Origin: an uncultured Clostridia bacterium
Lineage (GTDB): Bacteria; Bacillota; Clostridia; Monoglobales; Monoglobaceae
Assembly: GCA_910580105.1 (NCBI GenBank)
Contig: CAJTWN010000004.1
Span: 115,765-179,764, forward strand
Length of the DNA: 64,000 nucleotides
Reading direction: 5' to 3'
The translations under genes and the position numbers were made by a program. Positions 25,383-34,351 of the stretch are shown here, piece by piece. The first letter of the stretch is position 1. Each line of letters opens with the position of its first letter. The notes under the pieces are model-generated. The model worked only from the letters and a program-made list of their open reading frames with translations, was not told the origin of the DNA and made no database searches.

Positions 25383-26254
25383 TACGGTTGATGACAGATA
25401 AGGCGGCGGATATTACGCCTGAAGATGCAGAAAAATATCAAATTGAAATTTTGCCTTTTATTGTAAACCTGGGCGAAGAGAGTATGTTGGCAGATGTCAA
25501 TTTCCTGCCGCAGATGTTTTACGAAAAATTACGGAAGACAGATGCAATGCCCAGTACCAGCCAGATGAGCCCGGCCGATGTAGAGGATGTTTACCGCCGG
25601 CTGACTGAAAACGGGGATGCAGTTATTCATGTCACAATGTCCGGTAACGGGAGCGGGATATTCAATACATCCACGATGGTTGCCCGTCAGCTCTGTGAAG
25701 AAGAGGGGCTGGATATTACGGTGATTGATTCTTCCATGTTCTCTATGGCGATTGGTGCGGTGGTGATCGAAGGTGCTAAGATGGCGCAGGCTGGTTTGGG
25801 AAAAGAGAAAATCATTTCCTATATGACCGGTTGTTTTGACCGGGATACGGCCTATTTTCTAGTAGACGATCTCACATTTTTGAAAAATGGCGGCCGGATC
25901 AAAGCGACCACCATGGCGATTAGCTCAATTTTGGATATTAAACCGATTCTGATGATTAACGATGGATTGGTTGAAGCATACAAAAAGGTGCGCGGTTTGA
26001 AAAAAGCCATTTCTGTTCTGGCAAATTATGCGGTCGAGCGGATGGAGTGCCCGGAAGAAAATGAAATTATTCTTCTGCATTCAGATGCAGGGGATAAGGT
26101 GCAGATCCTGTCTGCAATGCTTGAAGAAAAGGTACATCCTAAAAAGATTTCCGTCTATGAGATTGGGCCGATTATTACCGCGCATGCGGGTCTTGGTTTG
26201 ATTGGACTGTATTTCAGGCATCAAAAACCTTATGGAACGTATGAAAAGAAATAA
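25379..26254 (+). CDS. DegV family fatty-acid-binding protein
   Basis: 291 residues; DegV proteins bind fatty acids and present them to the FakA kinase in Bacillota. The opening IRLMTDKAADITPEDAEKYQIEILP, the conserved TSQMSPADV (Thr-Ser ligand region), SGNGSGIFNTS and DSSMFSMAIGAVV are family signatures. Starts 4 bp inside trmL (ATGA overlap), so translationally coupled. No fakA-like gene is in the window. Confidence 0.93.
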   Translation: MIRLMTDKAADITPEDAEKYQIEILPFIVNLGEESMLADVNFLPQMFYEKLRKTDAMPSTSQMSPADVEDVYRRLTENGDAVIHVTMSGNGSGIFNTSTMVARQLCEEEGLDITVIDSSMFSMAIGAVVIEGAKMAQAGLGKEKIISYMTGCFDRDTAYFLVDDLTFLKNGGRIKATTMAISSILDIKPILMINDGLVEAYKKVRGLKKAISVLANYAVERMECPEENEIILLHSDAGDKVQILSAMLEEKVHPKKISVYEIGPIITAHAGLGLIGLYFRHQKPYGTYEKK

Positions 26255-26268
26255 AGGCTGGTGATTCG

Positions 26269-26790
26269 GTGTTTTTGGAACATGATGAAATGAAGTTTGT
26301 GATTTTATATACGCTGAAAAAATATGTCGAGCCCATGAGTATGCCGGATATGTCAGCAATTTTAACCTGGGATAAAGAGGTAATGGGATATTTTGATCTC
26401 TCTATTATGCTCAACGAATTGATTGAAGACGGCTATGTAGAATCAAAATATTATCGGGATGATAGGGCCTTTTCCCTCAGTGCAAAAGGGGAAGACACCA
26501 ATGACTTCTTTTTTGAACGGGTGCCGAAAAGTATTCGCAACCGTATTGATGATGCCATTGGAACAATGAAATATGATGAACAGGATCCAAATGCGGTAAT
26601 TACCCATGTCTTTCCTGTTGGTGTCAAGCAATATATGGCTGAGGTGCAGATGCTGGATACCAATACACCCATGCTGGAGCTTCGGATCAATATGGGTTCG
26701 CGGATTCAGGCGGAACGGACAGCTAAAAAATTAAAGGAACAGATGTCCGGAATTTATGCGGATATTTTAAAGCGTCTTTCGGATGATTAG
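26269..26790 (+). CDS. DUF4364 family protein (winged-helix-like)
   Basis: 173 residues, GTG start 15 bp after degV. Residues about 5-75 have a winged-helix pattern (FVILYTLKKYVEPMSMPDMS, then LSIMLNELIEDGYVESKYYRDDRAFSLSAKGED), resembling PadR/MarR-type modules. The remainder is an alpha/beta part (ITHVFPVGVKQYMAEVQML, ELRINMGSRIQAERTAKKLKEQM). DUF4364 is widespread in Clostridia next to degV or comM; the role is unknown but DNA binding is plausible. Last gene of the rsuA operon. Confidence 0.88.
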   Translation: MFLEHDEMKFVILYTLKKYVEPMSMPDMSAILTWDKEVMGYFDLSIMLNELIEDGYVESKYYRDDRAFSLSAKGEDTNDFFFERVPKSIRNRIDDAIGTMKYDEQDPNAVITHVFPVGVKQYMAEVQMLDTNTPMLELRINMGSRIQAERTAKKLKEQMSGIYADILKRLSDD

Positions 26791-26796
26791 GCGGTC

Positions 26797-26825
26797 TTGA
26801 CGAACCTTTGACGAATTGTTATAAT
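26797..26825 (+). promoter_or_regulatory. Predicted promoter of alaS
   Basis: TTGACG (26797-26802), 17 bp, TATAAT (26820-26825). The 60-nt leader holds a short GCGGAA/TTCCGC hairpin (about 26853-26870). No T-box specifier is apparent. Confidence 0.7.
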
Positions 26826-26890
26826 ATACAAATATAAAATTGGATTTTTGGCGGAATGGCTTTTCCGCTGTAGAGAAATGGAGTAGAACG

Positions 26891-29524
26891 ATGGAAAAAC
26901 TAGGCTTAAACGAAATACGCGAGAAATTTTTATCTTTTTTTGAAAGCAAGGGGCATTTGCGGCTTCCTTCCTTTCCTTTGGTGCCGCAGAACGATGCAAG
27001 TCTTCTGTTGATAAATGCGGGAATGGCGCCGCTTAAACCTTATTTTTTGGGTAAGGAAGTTCCGCCTTCCAAGCGGGTCACCACCTGTCAGAAATGTATC
27101 CGCACGCCGGATATTGAGCGTGTTGGACAGACTGCGCGGCATGGTACTTTCTTTGAAATGCTGGGAAATTTCTCTTTTGGCGATTATTTCAAAATGGATG
27201 CAACCAAATGGGCATGGGAATTTATAACAGAAGTATTGGAAATTCCGAAAGACCGGCTGTGGATTAGTGTATATGAAAAGGATGATGAGGCGGTTGAGAT
27301 ATGGACCAAGCATGTTGGCGTAGATAAAGACAGGATTGTTTATCTGGGAAAGGAAGATAATTTCTGGGAGATTGGTACCGGTCCCTGCGGTCCATGTTCT
27401 GAAATTTATTTTGATCGGGGCGAAGAATATGGCTGCGGCAGTCCCGACTGTGCGGTTGGCTGTGAATGCGACCGGTATGTAGAATTCTGGAACCTTGTCT
27501 TCACCCAATTCGATAAAGATGAAAACGGAGTATACAACAAATTGGATCATCCCAATATTGATACAGGTATGGGGCTTGAGCGGATTGCCTGTATCATGCA
27601 GGGAGTTACCTCTTTGTTTGAAGTTGATACCATCCGCCGCATTTTGGATGCGGCTGCGGCAATGGCAGAGGTGGATTATGGCAAGGATGCGGATACAGAT
27701 ACTTCTCTGCGCGTCATCACCGACCATATTAGAAGTACGGTGTTTTTGGTATCGGATGGTGTTCTGCCTTCCAATGAGGGACGCGGTTATGTGCTGCGCC
27801 GTCTGCTGCGCAGGGCGGCTCGTCATGGCAAGATGCTGGGCATTCAGAAACCGTTCCTGTATAAACTGGCCAAAGTGGTTGTTGAGGAATCACAGTCCGC
27901 TTATCCGGAGCTGAAAGAAAAGTTTGTCTATATTGAGAAGGTTATCAAGACGGAAGAGGAGCGTTTTGCAGAGACCATCGACCAGGGGTTGGAGATTCTT
28001 CGTCAGTATATGGAAGAATTGAAAAATCTTGAACATAAAGAATTGAGTGGTGAAAAAGCATTCAAGCTCTATGACACATATGGTTTTCCAATTGACTTGA
28101 CCAAAGAAATTTTGGGTGAAAATGGCTTTGCTGTAGCGCAAAAGGTTTTTGAAGATAAGATGAATGAACAGCGGGAACGCGCCCGCGGCGCCCGTGGAGA
28201 TATGGAAGATGCCGCATGGGAAGAGGATATTTTCGCCTCAATCAAAGAGGCGACGGTTTTTGATGGGTATCAAAAGACAGCAGGAACTTCCACTGTACTT
28301 GGCATTGGAAAAGACGGACAGCGCGTTGAGAAGGCATTGGAAGGTGACGAGGTGGTTCTGGTTCTTGACCGGACAACTTTTTATGCCGAGAGCGGCGGAC
28401 AGGTTGGGGATACGGGTGAAATAGAAAACGCCCGGACCTCGGTTGACGTGTTGGATACGCAAAAACTGAACGGAAAATTTTTGCACAAATGTGTTGTGAA
28501 GAGCGGAACACTTTCTGTCGGAGAACAGGTGACAACGAAAATCGATGTGGAAAAACGTTTTGCAATCAAACGAAATCACTCGTCCGTACATCTTTTGCAG
28601 GCGGCGCTTAAAAACGTATTGGGCCAGCATGTGGCTCAGGCTGGTTCTTTTGTCTCTGATGACAGGATGCGATTCGATTTTTCACATTTTGCGGCAATGA
28701 CCCGTGAAGAACTTGCACAGGTGGAATATGCGGTAAATCAAAAAATCCTCGAAAATATTCCTGTTGAATGTTTTGAGAAAAATATTAAGGAAGCAAAAGA
28801 GATGGGAGCAGTAGCGCTTTTCTCTGAAAAATATGGCAATCAGGTTCGGGTGGTAAAGATGGGCGATTTCAGTATTGAACTTTGCGGAGGCTGCCACGTG
28901 AACCGAACTGGTGACATCGGATTGTTTAAAATTGTTTCTGAGAGTGGTGTTGCGGCAGGTGTGCGCCGTATTGAAGGTGTTACCGGTTTTAATGTACTCA
29001 CATTGTTGGAGGAAAAGGAACAGAAGCTGGCATCTGTGGCAGAAGTTTTGAAGACGACGCCGCAGGAGGCTGCAAATAAGGCAGTGAGCCTTGCGGAAGA
29101 GCTGAAAGAGACAAAGCGTGAAGTGGAAGCACTGAAAGGAAAGATGGCAAAGAATGCAGTGACGGATGTTCTGCAAGATGCAGAAGAGGTTGATGGCATT
29201 AAAATTATCTCTAAAATACTGGATGATGGTATGGATATGAATACATTGCGCGGTGTGGGGGACAATCTGAAACAGAAGATGCCGAATGCCTTGATTGTGC
29301 TGGCCTCCAAAGCCGGAGATAAAGTGAATGTAATTTCTATGGCTACAAAAGAGGCAGTTCAAAATGGTGCGCATGCCGGTAAGGTGATTTCTGAAGTTGC
29401 CAAAGCCATGGGCGGCGGCGGTGGTGGTAAGCCTGAGTCTGCACAGGCAGGCGGAAAAGATCCCGGCAAAGCAGAAGAGGCAATGGCCAAAGTAAAGGAG
29501 TTCTTTCAGAAGCATAAAAAATAA
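26891..29524 (+). CDS. alaS: Alanyl-tRNA synthetase
   Basis: Charges tRNA-Ala. 877 residues, the normal length. Class II catalytic core at the N-terminus (FESKGHLRLPSFPLVPQNDASLLL, then PSKRVTTCQKCIRTPDIERVG), editing domain with the Zn/His site NHSSVHLLQAAL and CGGCHVNRTGDIGLF, and the C-Ala domain with the Gly-rich VAKAMGGGGGGKPESAQAGG. The ATG at 26891 matches the family start; the frame upstream to 26840 lacks homology and overlaps the promoter leader. HIT gene follows 49 bp later. Confidence 0.97.
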   Translation: MEKLGLNEIREKFLSFFESKGHLRLPSFPLVPQNDASLLLINAGMAPLKPYFLGKEVPPSKRVTTCQKCIRTPDIERVGQTARHGTFFEMLGNFSFGDYFKMDATKWAWEFITEVLEIPKDRLWISVYEKDDEAVEIWTKHVGVDKDRIVYLGKEDNFWEIGTGPCGPCSEIYFDRGEEYGCGSPDCAVGCECDRYVEFWNLVFTQFDKDENGVYNKLDHPNIDTGMGLERIACIMQGVTSLFEVDTIRRILDAAAAMAEVDYGKDADTDTSLRVITDHIRSTVFLVSDGVLPSNEGRGYVLRRLLRRAARHGKMLGIQKPFLYKLAKVVVEESQSAYPELKEKFVYIEKVIKTEEERFAETIDQGLEILRQYMEELKNLEHKELSGEKAFKLYDTYGFPIDLTKEILGENGFAVAQKVFEDKMNEQRERARGARGDMEDAAWEEDIFASIKEATVFDGYQKTAGTSTVLGIGKDGQRVEKALEGDEVVLVLDRTTFYAESGGQVGDTGEIENARTSVDVLDTQKLNGKFLHKCVVKSGTLSVGEQVTTKIDVEKRFAIKRNHSSVHLLQAALKNVLGQHVAQAGSFVSDDRMRFDFSHFAAMTREELAQVEYAVNQKILENIPVECFEKNIKEAKEMGAVALFSEKYGNQVRVVKMGDFSIELCGGCHVNRTGDIGLFKIVSESGVAAGVRRIEGVTGFNVLTLLEEKEQKLASVAEVLKTTPQEAANKAVSLAEELKETKREVEALKGKMAKNAVTDVLQDAEEVDGIKIISKILDDGMDMNTLRGVGDNLKQKMPNALIVLASKAGDKVNVISMATKEAVQNGAHAGKVISEVAKAMGGGGGGKPESAQAGGKDPGKAEEAMAKVKEFFQKHKK

Positions 29525-29573
29525 AGAACTGGTTGAAAATTAACAGTAAAATAAAAGGAAAGATGGTGAACGT

Positions 29574-29915
29574 ATGGATTGTTTGTTTTGTAAAATTATA
29601 GCCGGTGAGATTCCATCAACAAAGGTGTATGAGGATGATAATGTATATGGTTTTTTAGACATTGAACCTCAGGCGCCGGTACATATTATTCTTGTACCGA
29701 AACAGCATGTTGCATCGGCAAACGAGTTGACAGAGGAACATACGGAAGTAATAGGAAAAATCTTTCTGGCGGCCGCTAAGATTGCAAAGGAACAGGGATT
29801 TGCAGAAGCAGGATATCGCATTGTGAACAATTGCGGAGAAGATGGCGGACAGACGGTGTCTCATCTGCACTTTCATTTGCTGGCAGGCAGGAATCTGCAA
29901 TGGCCTCCGGGCTGA
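29574..29915 (+). CDS. HIT family nucleotide-binding hydrolase (HinT-like)
   Basis: 113 residues. CLFCKIIAGEIPSTKVYEDD at the N-terminus with the CxxC zinc-type pair, and the histidine triad HLHFHLLAG (His-x-His-x-His) near residue 98. Hydrolyses AMP-linked small molecules such as adenosine phosphoramidates. Preceded by GGAAAGATGG and placed between alaS and a terminator. Confidence 0.95.
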   Translation: MDCLFCKIIAGEIPSTKVYEDDNVYGFLDIEPQAPVHIILVPKQHVASANELTEEHTEVIGKIFLAAAKIAKEQGFAEAGYRIVNNCGEDGGQTVSHLHFHLLAGRNLQWPPG

Positions 29916-29931
29916 TCAGCGGAAAATGGAA

Positions 29932-29970
29932 AATCCCGGCACAATTTTTTGTGCCGGGATTGTATTTTTT
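29932..29970 (+). terminator. Intrinsic terminator after the HIT gene
   Basis: AATCCCGGCACAA / TTGTGCCGGGATT (13 bp) with a TTTTTT tract. Confidence 0.93.
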
Positions 29971-30032
29971 GAGGAGTATACTTCATTAACAATTGCCGGA
30001 AGAAACCGCGGAGACGCGGAAAAGGAAATAAA

Positions 30033-30061
30033 TTGACAGGGGTCTGCTTTTTTGTTATACT
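30033..30061 (+). promoter_or_regulatory. Predicted promoter of the zinc-ribbon membrane protein gene
   Basis: Perfect TTGACA (30033-30038), 17 bp, TATACT (30056-30061). Confidence 0.75.
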
Positions 30062-30093
30062 GAATATATTGAACCGAGGGAAGAGGTGTTAGT

Positions 30094-30561
30094 ATGAAGC
30101 AGTGTATAAAATGCGGCAGCTGGATTGAAGATGAGGCAAATTTTTGTAATGTTTGCGGAATGCGGCAGGATAAGGTTTATGTCGCACCGGTGCGGAATCA
30201 GGGAGCGGGACAACAACCATTTGCCGGTGAAAATAATGTGCGAAGTCCATATGGCAATCCTTATAGGAATGAACTGCCAAAGAGCAACAGTGGTCTTGGC
30301 ATAGCGGGTTTTGTTCTTGGTATTATTGGACTTTTGTTTTCGTGCTGCGGCGGTATCGGGGTGATTGTCAGCGTGATTGGAATGATATTATCCATTGTTG
30401 CAATGGTCAAATATAATCCTGTAATTCATCAAAACCGCGGTCTTGTTATCGCAGGATTGATATTAAACGGGATAGCGCTTCTCTTTAGTTTGATTGTGAT
30501 TCCGTTCTGGGGGATTTTTTGGGAGGAATTTTTTCATGAACTCCAGTTTTTTTATCTATAA
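30094..30561 (+). CDS. Zinc-ribbon DUF4190 membrane protein
   Basis: 155 residues. N-terminal zinc ribbon CIKCGSWIEDEANFCNVCG (two CxxC pairs), a Pro/Asn/Gln-rich linker to about residue 65, then two or three hydrophobic segments (LGIAGFVLGIIGLLFSCCGG, VIVSVIGMILSIVAMV, LVIAGLILNGIALLFSLIVI) forming the DUF4190 region. Function unknown. Single gene between its own promoter and terminator. Confidence 0.85.
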   Translation: MKQCIKCGSWIEDEANFCNVCGMRQDKVYVAPVRNQGAGQQPFAGENNVRSPYGNPYRNELPKSNSGLGIAGFVLGIIGLLFSCCGGIGVIVSVIGMILSIVAMVKYNPVIHQNRGLVIAGLILNGIALLFSLIVIPFWGIFWEEFFHELQFFYL

Positions 30562-30587
30562 TTGAGAATGTTGTGAACCATTGTTTG

Positions 30588-30614
30588 GTGCTGCCGATAG
30601 GCGGCACTTTTTTT
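30588..30614 (+). terminator. Intrinsic terminator
   Basis: GTGCTGCC / GGCGGCAC stem (one G-U), GATA loop, seven T. Confidence 0.9.
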
Positions 30615-30624
30615 GTAGGAGCTC

Positions 30625-30653
30625 TTGATTCTTTTGCAGCGTTTTGGTATAAT
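30625..30653 (+). promoter_or_regulatory. Predicted promoter of the ruvAB-metG operon
   Basis: TTGATT (30625-30630), 17 bp, TATAAT (30648-30653), 24 bp before ruvA. Confidence 0.7.
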
Positions 30654-30676
30654 ATACAAATCGGAGGAAGAAAACT

Positions 30677-31279
30677 ATGTTTTATTATATATCAGGAAAA
30701 CTGGCGCATAAGACAGATTCGTTTGCGGTGATTGATGCAAATGGAATCGGGTATAAGGTATACTCAACGCTGCCGTCTTTGGAGGCAATTGGTGAAATTG
30801 GCACCGATGTAAAGCTTTACACGTATATGCACTTAAAAACGACATCGGATATCTGTGTTTTGTATGGGTTTTCTACGTTGGAAGAATTGAATATTTTCGA
30901 GATGATTCTGGGCGTTACCGGCGTTGGAGCAAAAACTGCTGCAAATTTACTCTCCAATGTGTCACCGTCCAAGTTTGCGCTTTGTGTTGTGACCAATGAT
31001 GCAAAATATCTTTCGTCTCATACGCCGGGACTGGGACCAAAGGGCGCCCAGCGAATAATTTTGGAACTGAAAGATAAATTTAAAGGTCTTGAAATTGAAG
31101 ATATTCCCAAAGAAGAAATATTTGCTCCTTCTTCAGATTATGAAGGAGAGGCTGTATCTGCGTTGGTTGTCCTGGGTTACAGTCCTCAGGAGGCAAAGAA
31201 TGCTCTGAAGGGAGCAGAGGGAAGCGTGGAAGAAATGATAAAAACGGGACTTAAAAATTTGGCAAAGGGAAGCCTATAA
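30677..31279 (+). CDS. ruvA: Holliday junction helicase subunit RuvA
   Basis: Binds four-way junctions and loads RuvB. 200 residues: N-terminal OB fold (MFYYISGKLAHKTDSFAVID), two helix-hairpin-helix motifs (FEMILGVTGVGAKTAANLLS and LGPKGAQRIILELKDK) and a C-terminal UBA-like domain (SALVVLGYSPQEAKNAL) that contacts RuvB. GGAGG precedes the ATG. ruvB starts 15 bp after its stop. Confidence 0.97.
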   Translation: MFYYISGKLAHKTDSFAVIDANGIGYKVYSTLPSLEAIGEIGTDVKLYTYMHLKTTSDICVLYGFSTLEELNIFEMILGVTGVGAKTAANLLSNVSPSKFALCVVTNDAKYLSSHTPGLGPKGAQRIILELKDKFKGLEIEDIPKEEIFAPSSDYEGEAVSALVVLGYSPQEAKNALKGAEGSVEEMIKTGLKNLAKGSL

Positions 31280-31293
31280 TATAAGGGGAAATT

Positions 31294-32337
31294 ATGGAGG
31301 ACGAAAGCAGAATTATCACGACCAGTGAGATAAATGAAGATAATGAAATTGAATATAGTTTGCGTCCCAGAAATCTGAATGAATATATCGGGCAGGAAAA
31401 GGCAAAGGAAAATCTGAAAGTTTTTATTGAAGCTGCAAAACAGCGGGGGGAAGCGCTTGACCATGTGCTTTTGTACGGGCCTCCGGGACTTGGAAAGACC
31501 ACCTTGGCCGGCATTATTGCCAATGAAATGGGAGTCAATATCCGAATAACTTCCGGGCCTGCTATTGAGAAGCCGGGTGATCTTGCCGCGCTTCTGACAA
31601 ATTTGGGAAAGGATGACATCCTGTTTGTGGATGAAATCCATCGGCTGAGCCGCAGTGTGGAAGAAATTTTGTATCCTGCGATGGAAGACTATGCGCTGGA
31701 TATCATCATTGGTAAAGGGCCTTCTGCCCGTTCCATCCGGCTGGATCTTCCCAAATTCACTTTGATTGGAGCAACGACAAAAGCCGGCGCCTTGACAGCA
31801 CCGCTGCGTGACCGTTTTGGTGTGGTCAGCCGGTTGGTGATGTATACAAAAGAAGAGTTGACGATGATCATAACGCGGAGTGCAGAAATCTTAGGTATCG
31901 CTATCGACAGCGGCGGCGCTGTCGAAATTGCCTCCCGTTCCCGCGGGACCCCGCGAATTGCGAATCGGTTGTTGAAACGTGTCCGGGATTTCGCGCAGGT
32001 GATTTCGGATGGCGTAATTACAAAAGAGATTGCGGATCATGCGCTGCAGCGGCTTGAGATTGATCATTTGGGGTTGGATGCAATGGATAAACGAATGCTT
32101 CTGGCTGTGATTGAACACTACAACGGCGGACCGGTTGGTTTGGATACGCTTGCAGCAACCATCGGCGAAGATAGTGATACCATTGAGGATGTTTACGAGC
32201 CTTATTTGATGCAGATTGGCTTTATTAACCGAACACCTCGCGGCCGAATTGTGACAAAACTGGCTTACGATCATTTTGGGATTGCATATGGTGAACAGTC
32301 ACAGCCCAGTCAATATACATTTTTAGATGAAGAATAG
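31294..32337 (+). CDS. ruvB: Holliday junction helicase subunit RuvB
   Basis: AAA+ motor for branch migration. 347 residues. Walker A GPPGLGKTT at 62-70, Walker B FVDEIHR, sensor 1 LIGATTKAGAL and arginine-finger region PLRDRFG, then a C-terminal winged helix (IGFINRTPRGRIVTKLAYDHF). Directly behind ruvA; metG follows 11 bp after. Confidence 0.98.
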   Translation: MEDESRIITTSEINEDNEIEYSLRPRNLNEYIGQEKAKENLKVFIEAAKQRGEALDHVLLYGPPGLGKTTLAGIIANEMGVNIRITSGPAIEKPGDLAALLTNLGKDDILFVDEIHRLSRSVEEILYPAMEDYALDIIIGKGPSARSIRLDLPKFTLIGATTKAGALTAPLRDRFGVVSRLVMYTKEELTMIITRSAEILGIAIDSGGAVEIASRSRGTPRIANRLLKRVRDFAQVISDGVITKEIADHALQRLEIDHLGLDAMDKRMLLAVIEHYNGGPVGLDTLAATIGEDSDTIEDVYEPYLMQIGFINRTPRGRIVTKLAYDHFGIAYGEQSQPSQYTFLDEE

Positions 32338-32348
32338 GAGATAAAAAT

Positions 32349-34280
32349 ATGTGTAATAAAGAAAAGTACTATATTACAACAGCCATTGCATATACGTCCA
32401 AGAAACCTCATATAGGAAATACCTATGAAATTATTCTGACAGATGCAATTGCCAGATTTAATCGTTATATAGGAAAAGATGTGTATTTTTTAACCGGTAC
32501 GGACGAGCATGGACAAAAGATTCAGGAAATTGCGGAAGAGGCCGGTATAACCCCACAGCAGCATGTAGATGTGATTGCCGGACAAATCCGTGAGATAGCA
32601 GATATGCTGAACATTAGTTATGATGGGTTTATCCGCACCACGGACGAGGATCATGTTAAGGCTGTACAGCAGATTTTCAAAAAGCTTTATGATCAGGGTG
32701 ATATTTATAAAAGTGAGTATGAGGGATGGTATTGTACCCCCTGTGAATCTTTTTGGACGGATACGCAGTTAATGGATGGAAAGTGCCCGGATTGTGGACG
32801 GGAGGTTCATAAGACCAAAGAAGAGGCATATTTCTTTAAGATGAGTAAATACCAGGATCGTTTGATGGAACATATTGAAAAACATCCCGAATTTATCCAG
32901 CCGGAATCCCGGAAAAAAGAGATGGTCAATAATTTTCTGAAACCGGGTTTACAGGACTTGTGTGTATCGCGTACATCATTTACATGGGGGGTACCGGTGG
33001 AATTTGATCCCGGACATGTAATATATGTGTGGATTGACGCTTTGTCAAATTATATTACCGCCCTTGGTTATACACCGGAAGAGCAGGGGGCGCTTTATAA
33101 AAAATACTGGCCGGCAGATGTGCATATTATCGGCAAAGATATTTTGCGTTTTCATACCATTTATTGGCCGATTATTTTGATGGCGCTGGGTGAACCTTTG
33201 CCCAAACAGGTGTTTGGGCACCCGTGGATGTTGTTTGGAGAAGAAAAGATGAGCAAATCCCGTGGAAATGTTATATATGCAGAGGATTTGGTTCGGCATT
33301 TTGGTGTAGACGCGGTGCGGTATTATGCACTTCATGAAATGCCCTTTGCACAGGATGGAACCATCACCTATGATGTGTTTATCAGCCGTTTTAATTCCGA
33401 CCTTGCTAATACCCTTGGAAATCTTGTCAATCGTACGGTTGCCATGATACAGAAATATTTTGGCGGTGTGCTGACGGGAAATACAGTTTCCGGTGCATTT
33501 GACGAAGAACTGAAAACGGTCGCGCTCACAGCTGTTGAAAAGGTAAAAGAGAAGATGGCAACTTTGCATGTTGCGGATAGTCTGGATGAAATCTGGACGG
33601 TTGTCAATCGTGCAAATAAATATATTGATGAGACAACGCCATGGGTGCTTGCAAAAGATGAGAACGAGAAACCGCGGTTGGCAACTGTGTTGTATCATTT
33701 GGCAGAAACCATCCGTATTATTGCTTCGCTGCTTTCCAGTTTTATGCCGGAAACGGCAGAAAACATCCGGCGTCAGATTGGTGCAGAAGACATCACTTTT
33801 GAAAGAGCAAAAGAATTTGGTATTCTGCCTGTTGGAACAAAGGTTGGTGAACCTGTTCCGCTGTTCGCCCGAATTGATGCAGAGAAAAAGCTGGAAGAAC
33901 TGGCAGCTGAGATGGAAGCACAAAAGGAACCGGAAATGGAACTTGAACCATATAAAGCGCCAGTGGAATTTTCGGATTTCGAGAAGCTGGATATCCGGGT
34001 TGGTAAGGTACTTGTATGTGAAAAGGTACCAAAGTCTTCAAAGCTGCTTCGGTTTGAGCTGGAGGTTGGAAATGAACGCCGTCAAATACTTTCCGGTATC
34101 GCAAAGTATTATCAGCCAGAGGATTTGATCGGGAAAAATGTTTTGTTTATCGCAAACTTCCCGCCGAGAAAGATGATGGGTCTTGAATCCAATGGAATGA
34201 TTTTATCAGCAGAGCATGATGGAAAGCTTGTAGTCACAACAACGCTTGATGGTATTCAAAGCGGCGCTTGTATTGTATAA
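32349..34280 (+). CDS. metG: Methionyl-tRNA synthetase
   Basis: 643 residues. Class I motifs: HIGN in KKPHIGNTYE and KMSKS in EEKMSKSRGN. The zinc knuckle is CTPCESFWTDTQ with CPDCG, and anticodon-binding helices follow. A C-terminal EMAPII-like tRNA-binding domain (DFEKLDIRVGKVLVCEKVPK) occupies the last 110 residues. Third gene of the ruvAB operon; terminator right after. Confidence 0.97.
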   Translation: MCNKEKYYITTAIAYTSKKPHIGNTYEIILTDAIARFNRYIGKDVYFLTGTDEHGQKIQEIAEEAGITPQQHVDVIAGQIREIADMLNISYDGFIRTTDEDHVKAVQQIFKKLYDQGDIYKSEYEGWYCTPCESFWTDTQLMDGKCPDCGREVHKTKEEAYFFKMSKYQDRLMEHIEKHPEFIQPESRKKEMVNNFLKPGLQDLCVSRTSFTWGVPVEFDPGHVIYVWIDALSNYITALGYTPEEQGALYKKYWPADVHIIGKDILRFHTIYWPIILMALGEPLPKQVFGHPWMLFGEEKMSKSRGNVIYAEDLVRHFGVDAVRYYALHEMPFAQDGTITYDVFISRFNSDLANTLGNLVNRTVAMIQKYFGGVLTGNTVSGAFDEELKTVALTAVEKVKEKMATLHVADSLDEIWTVVNRANKYIDETTPWVLAKDENEKPRLATVLYHLAETIRIIASLLSSFMPETAENIRRQIGAEDITFERAKEFGILPVGTKVGEPVPLFARIDAEKKLEELAAEMEAQKEPEMELEPYKAPVEFSDFEKLDIRVGKVLVCEKVPKSSKLLRFELEVGNERRQILSGIAKYYQPEDLIGKNVLFIANFPPRKMMGLESNGMILSAEHDGKLVVTTTLDGIQSGACIV

Positions 34281-34282
34281 CA

Positions 34283-34312
34283 AAAGGGCACCGGAGTAGG
34301 TGCCTTTTTTTT
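34283..34312 (+). terminator. Intrinsic terminator of ruvAB-metG
   Basis: AAAGGGCACC / GGTGCCTTTT stem with eight T, beginning 3 bp after the metG stop. Confidence 0.92.
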
Positions 34313-34351
34313 AAAAAGTTTTGGCATTCAGAAATAAAAGGAGGGCTTAAC

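Noticed and set aside
26930..27826. 298-codon minus-strand frame inside alaS
   Set aside because: Shadow of alaS; no start signal and no recognisable domain.
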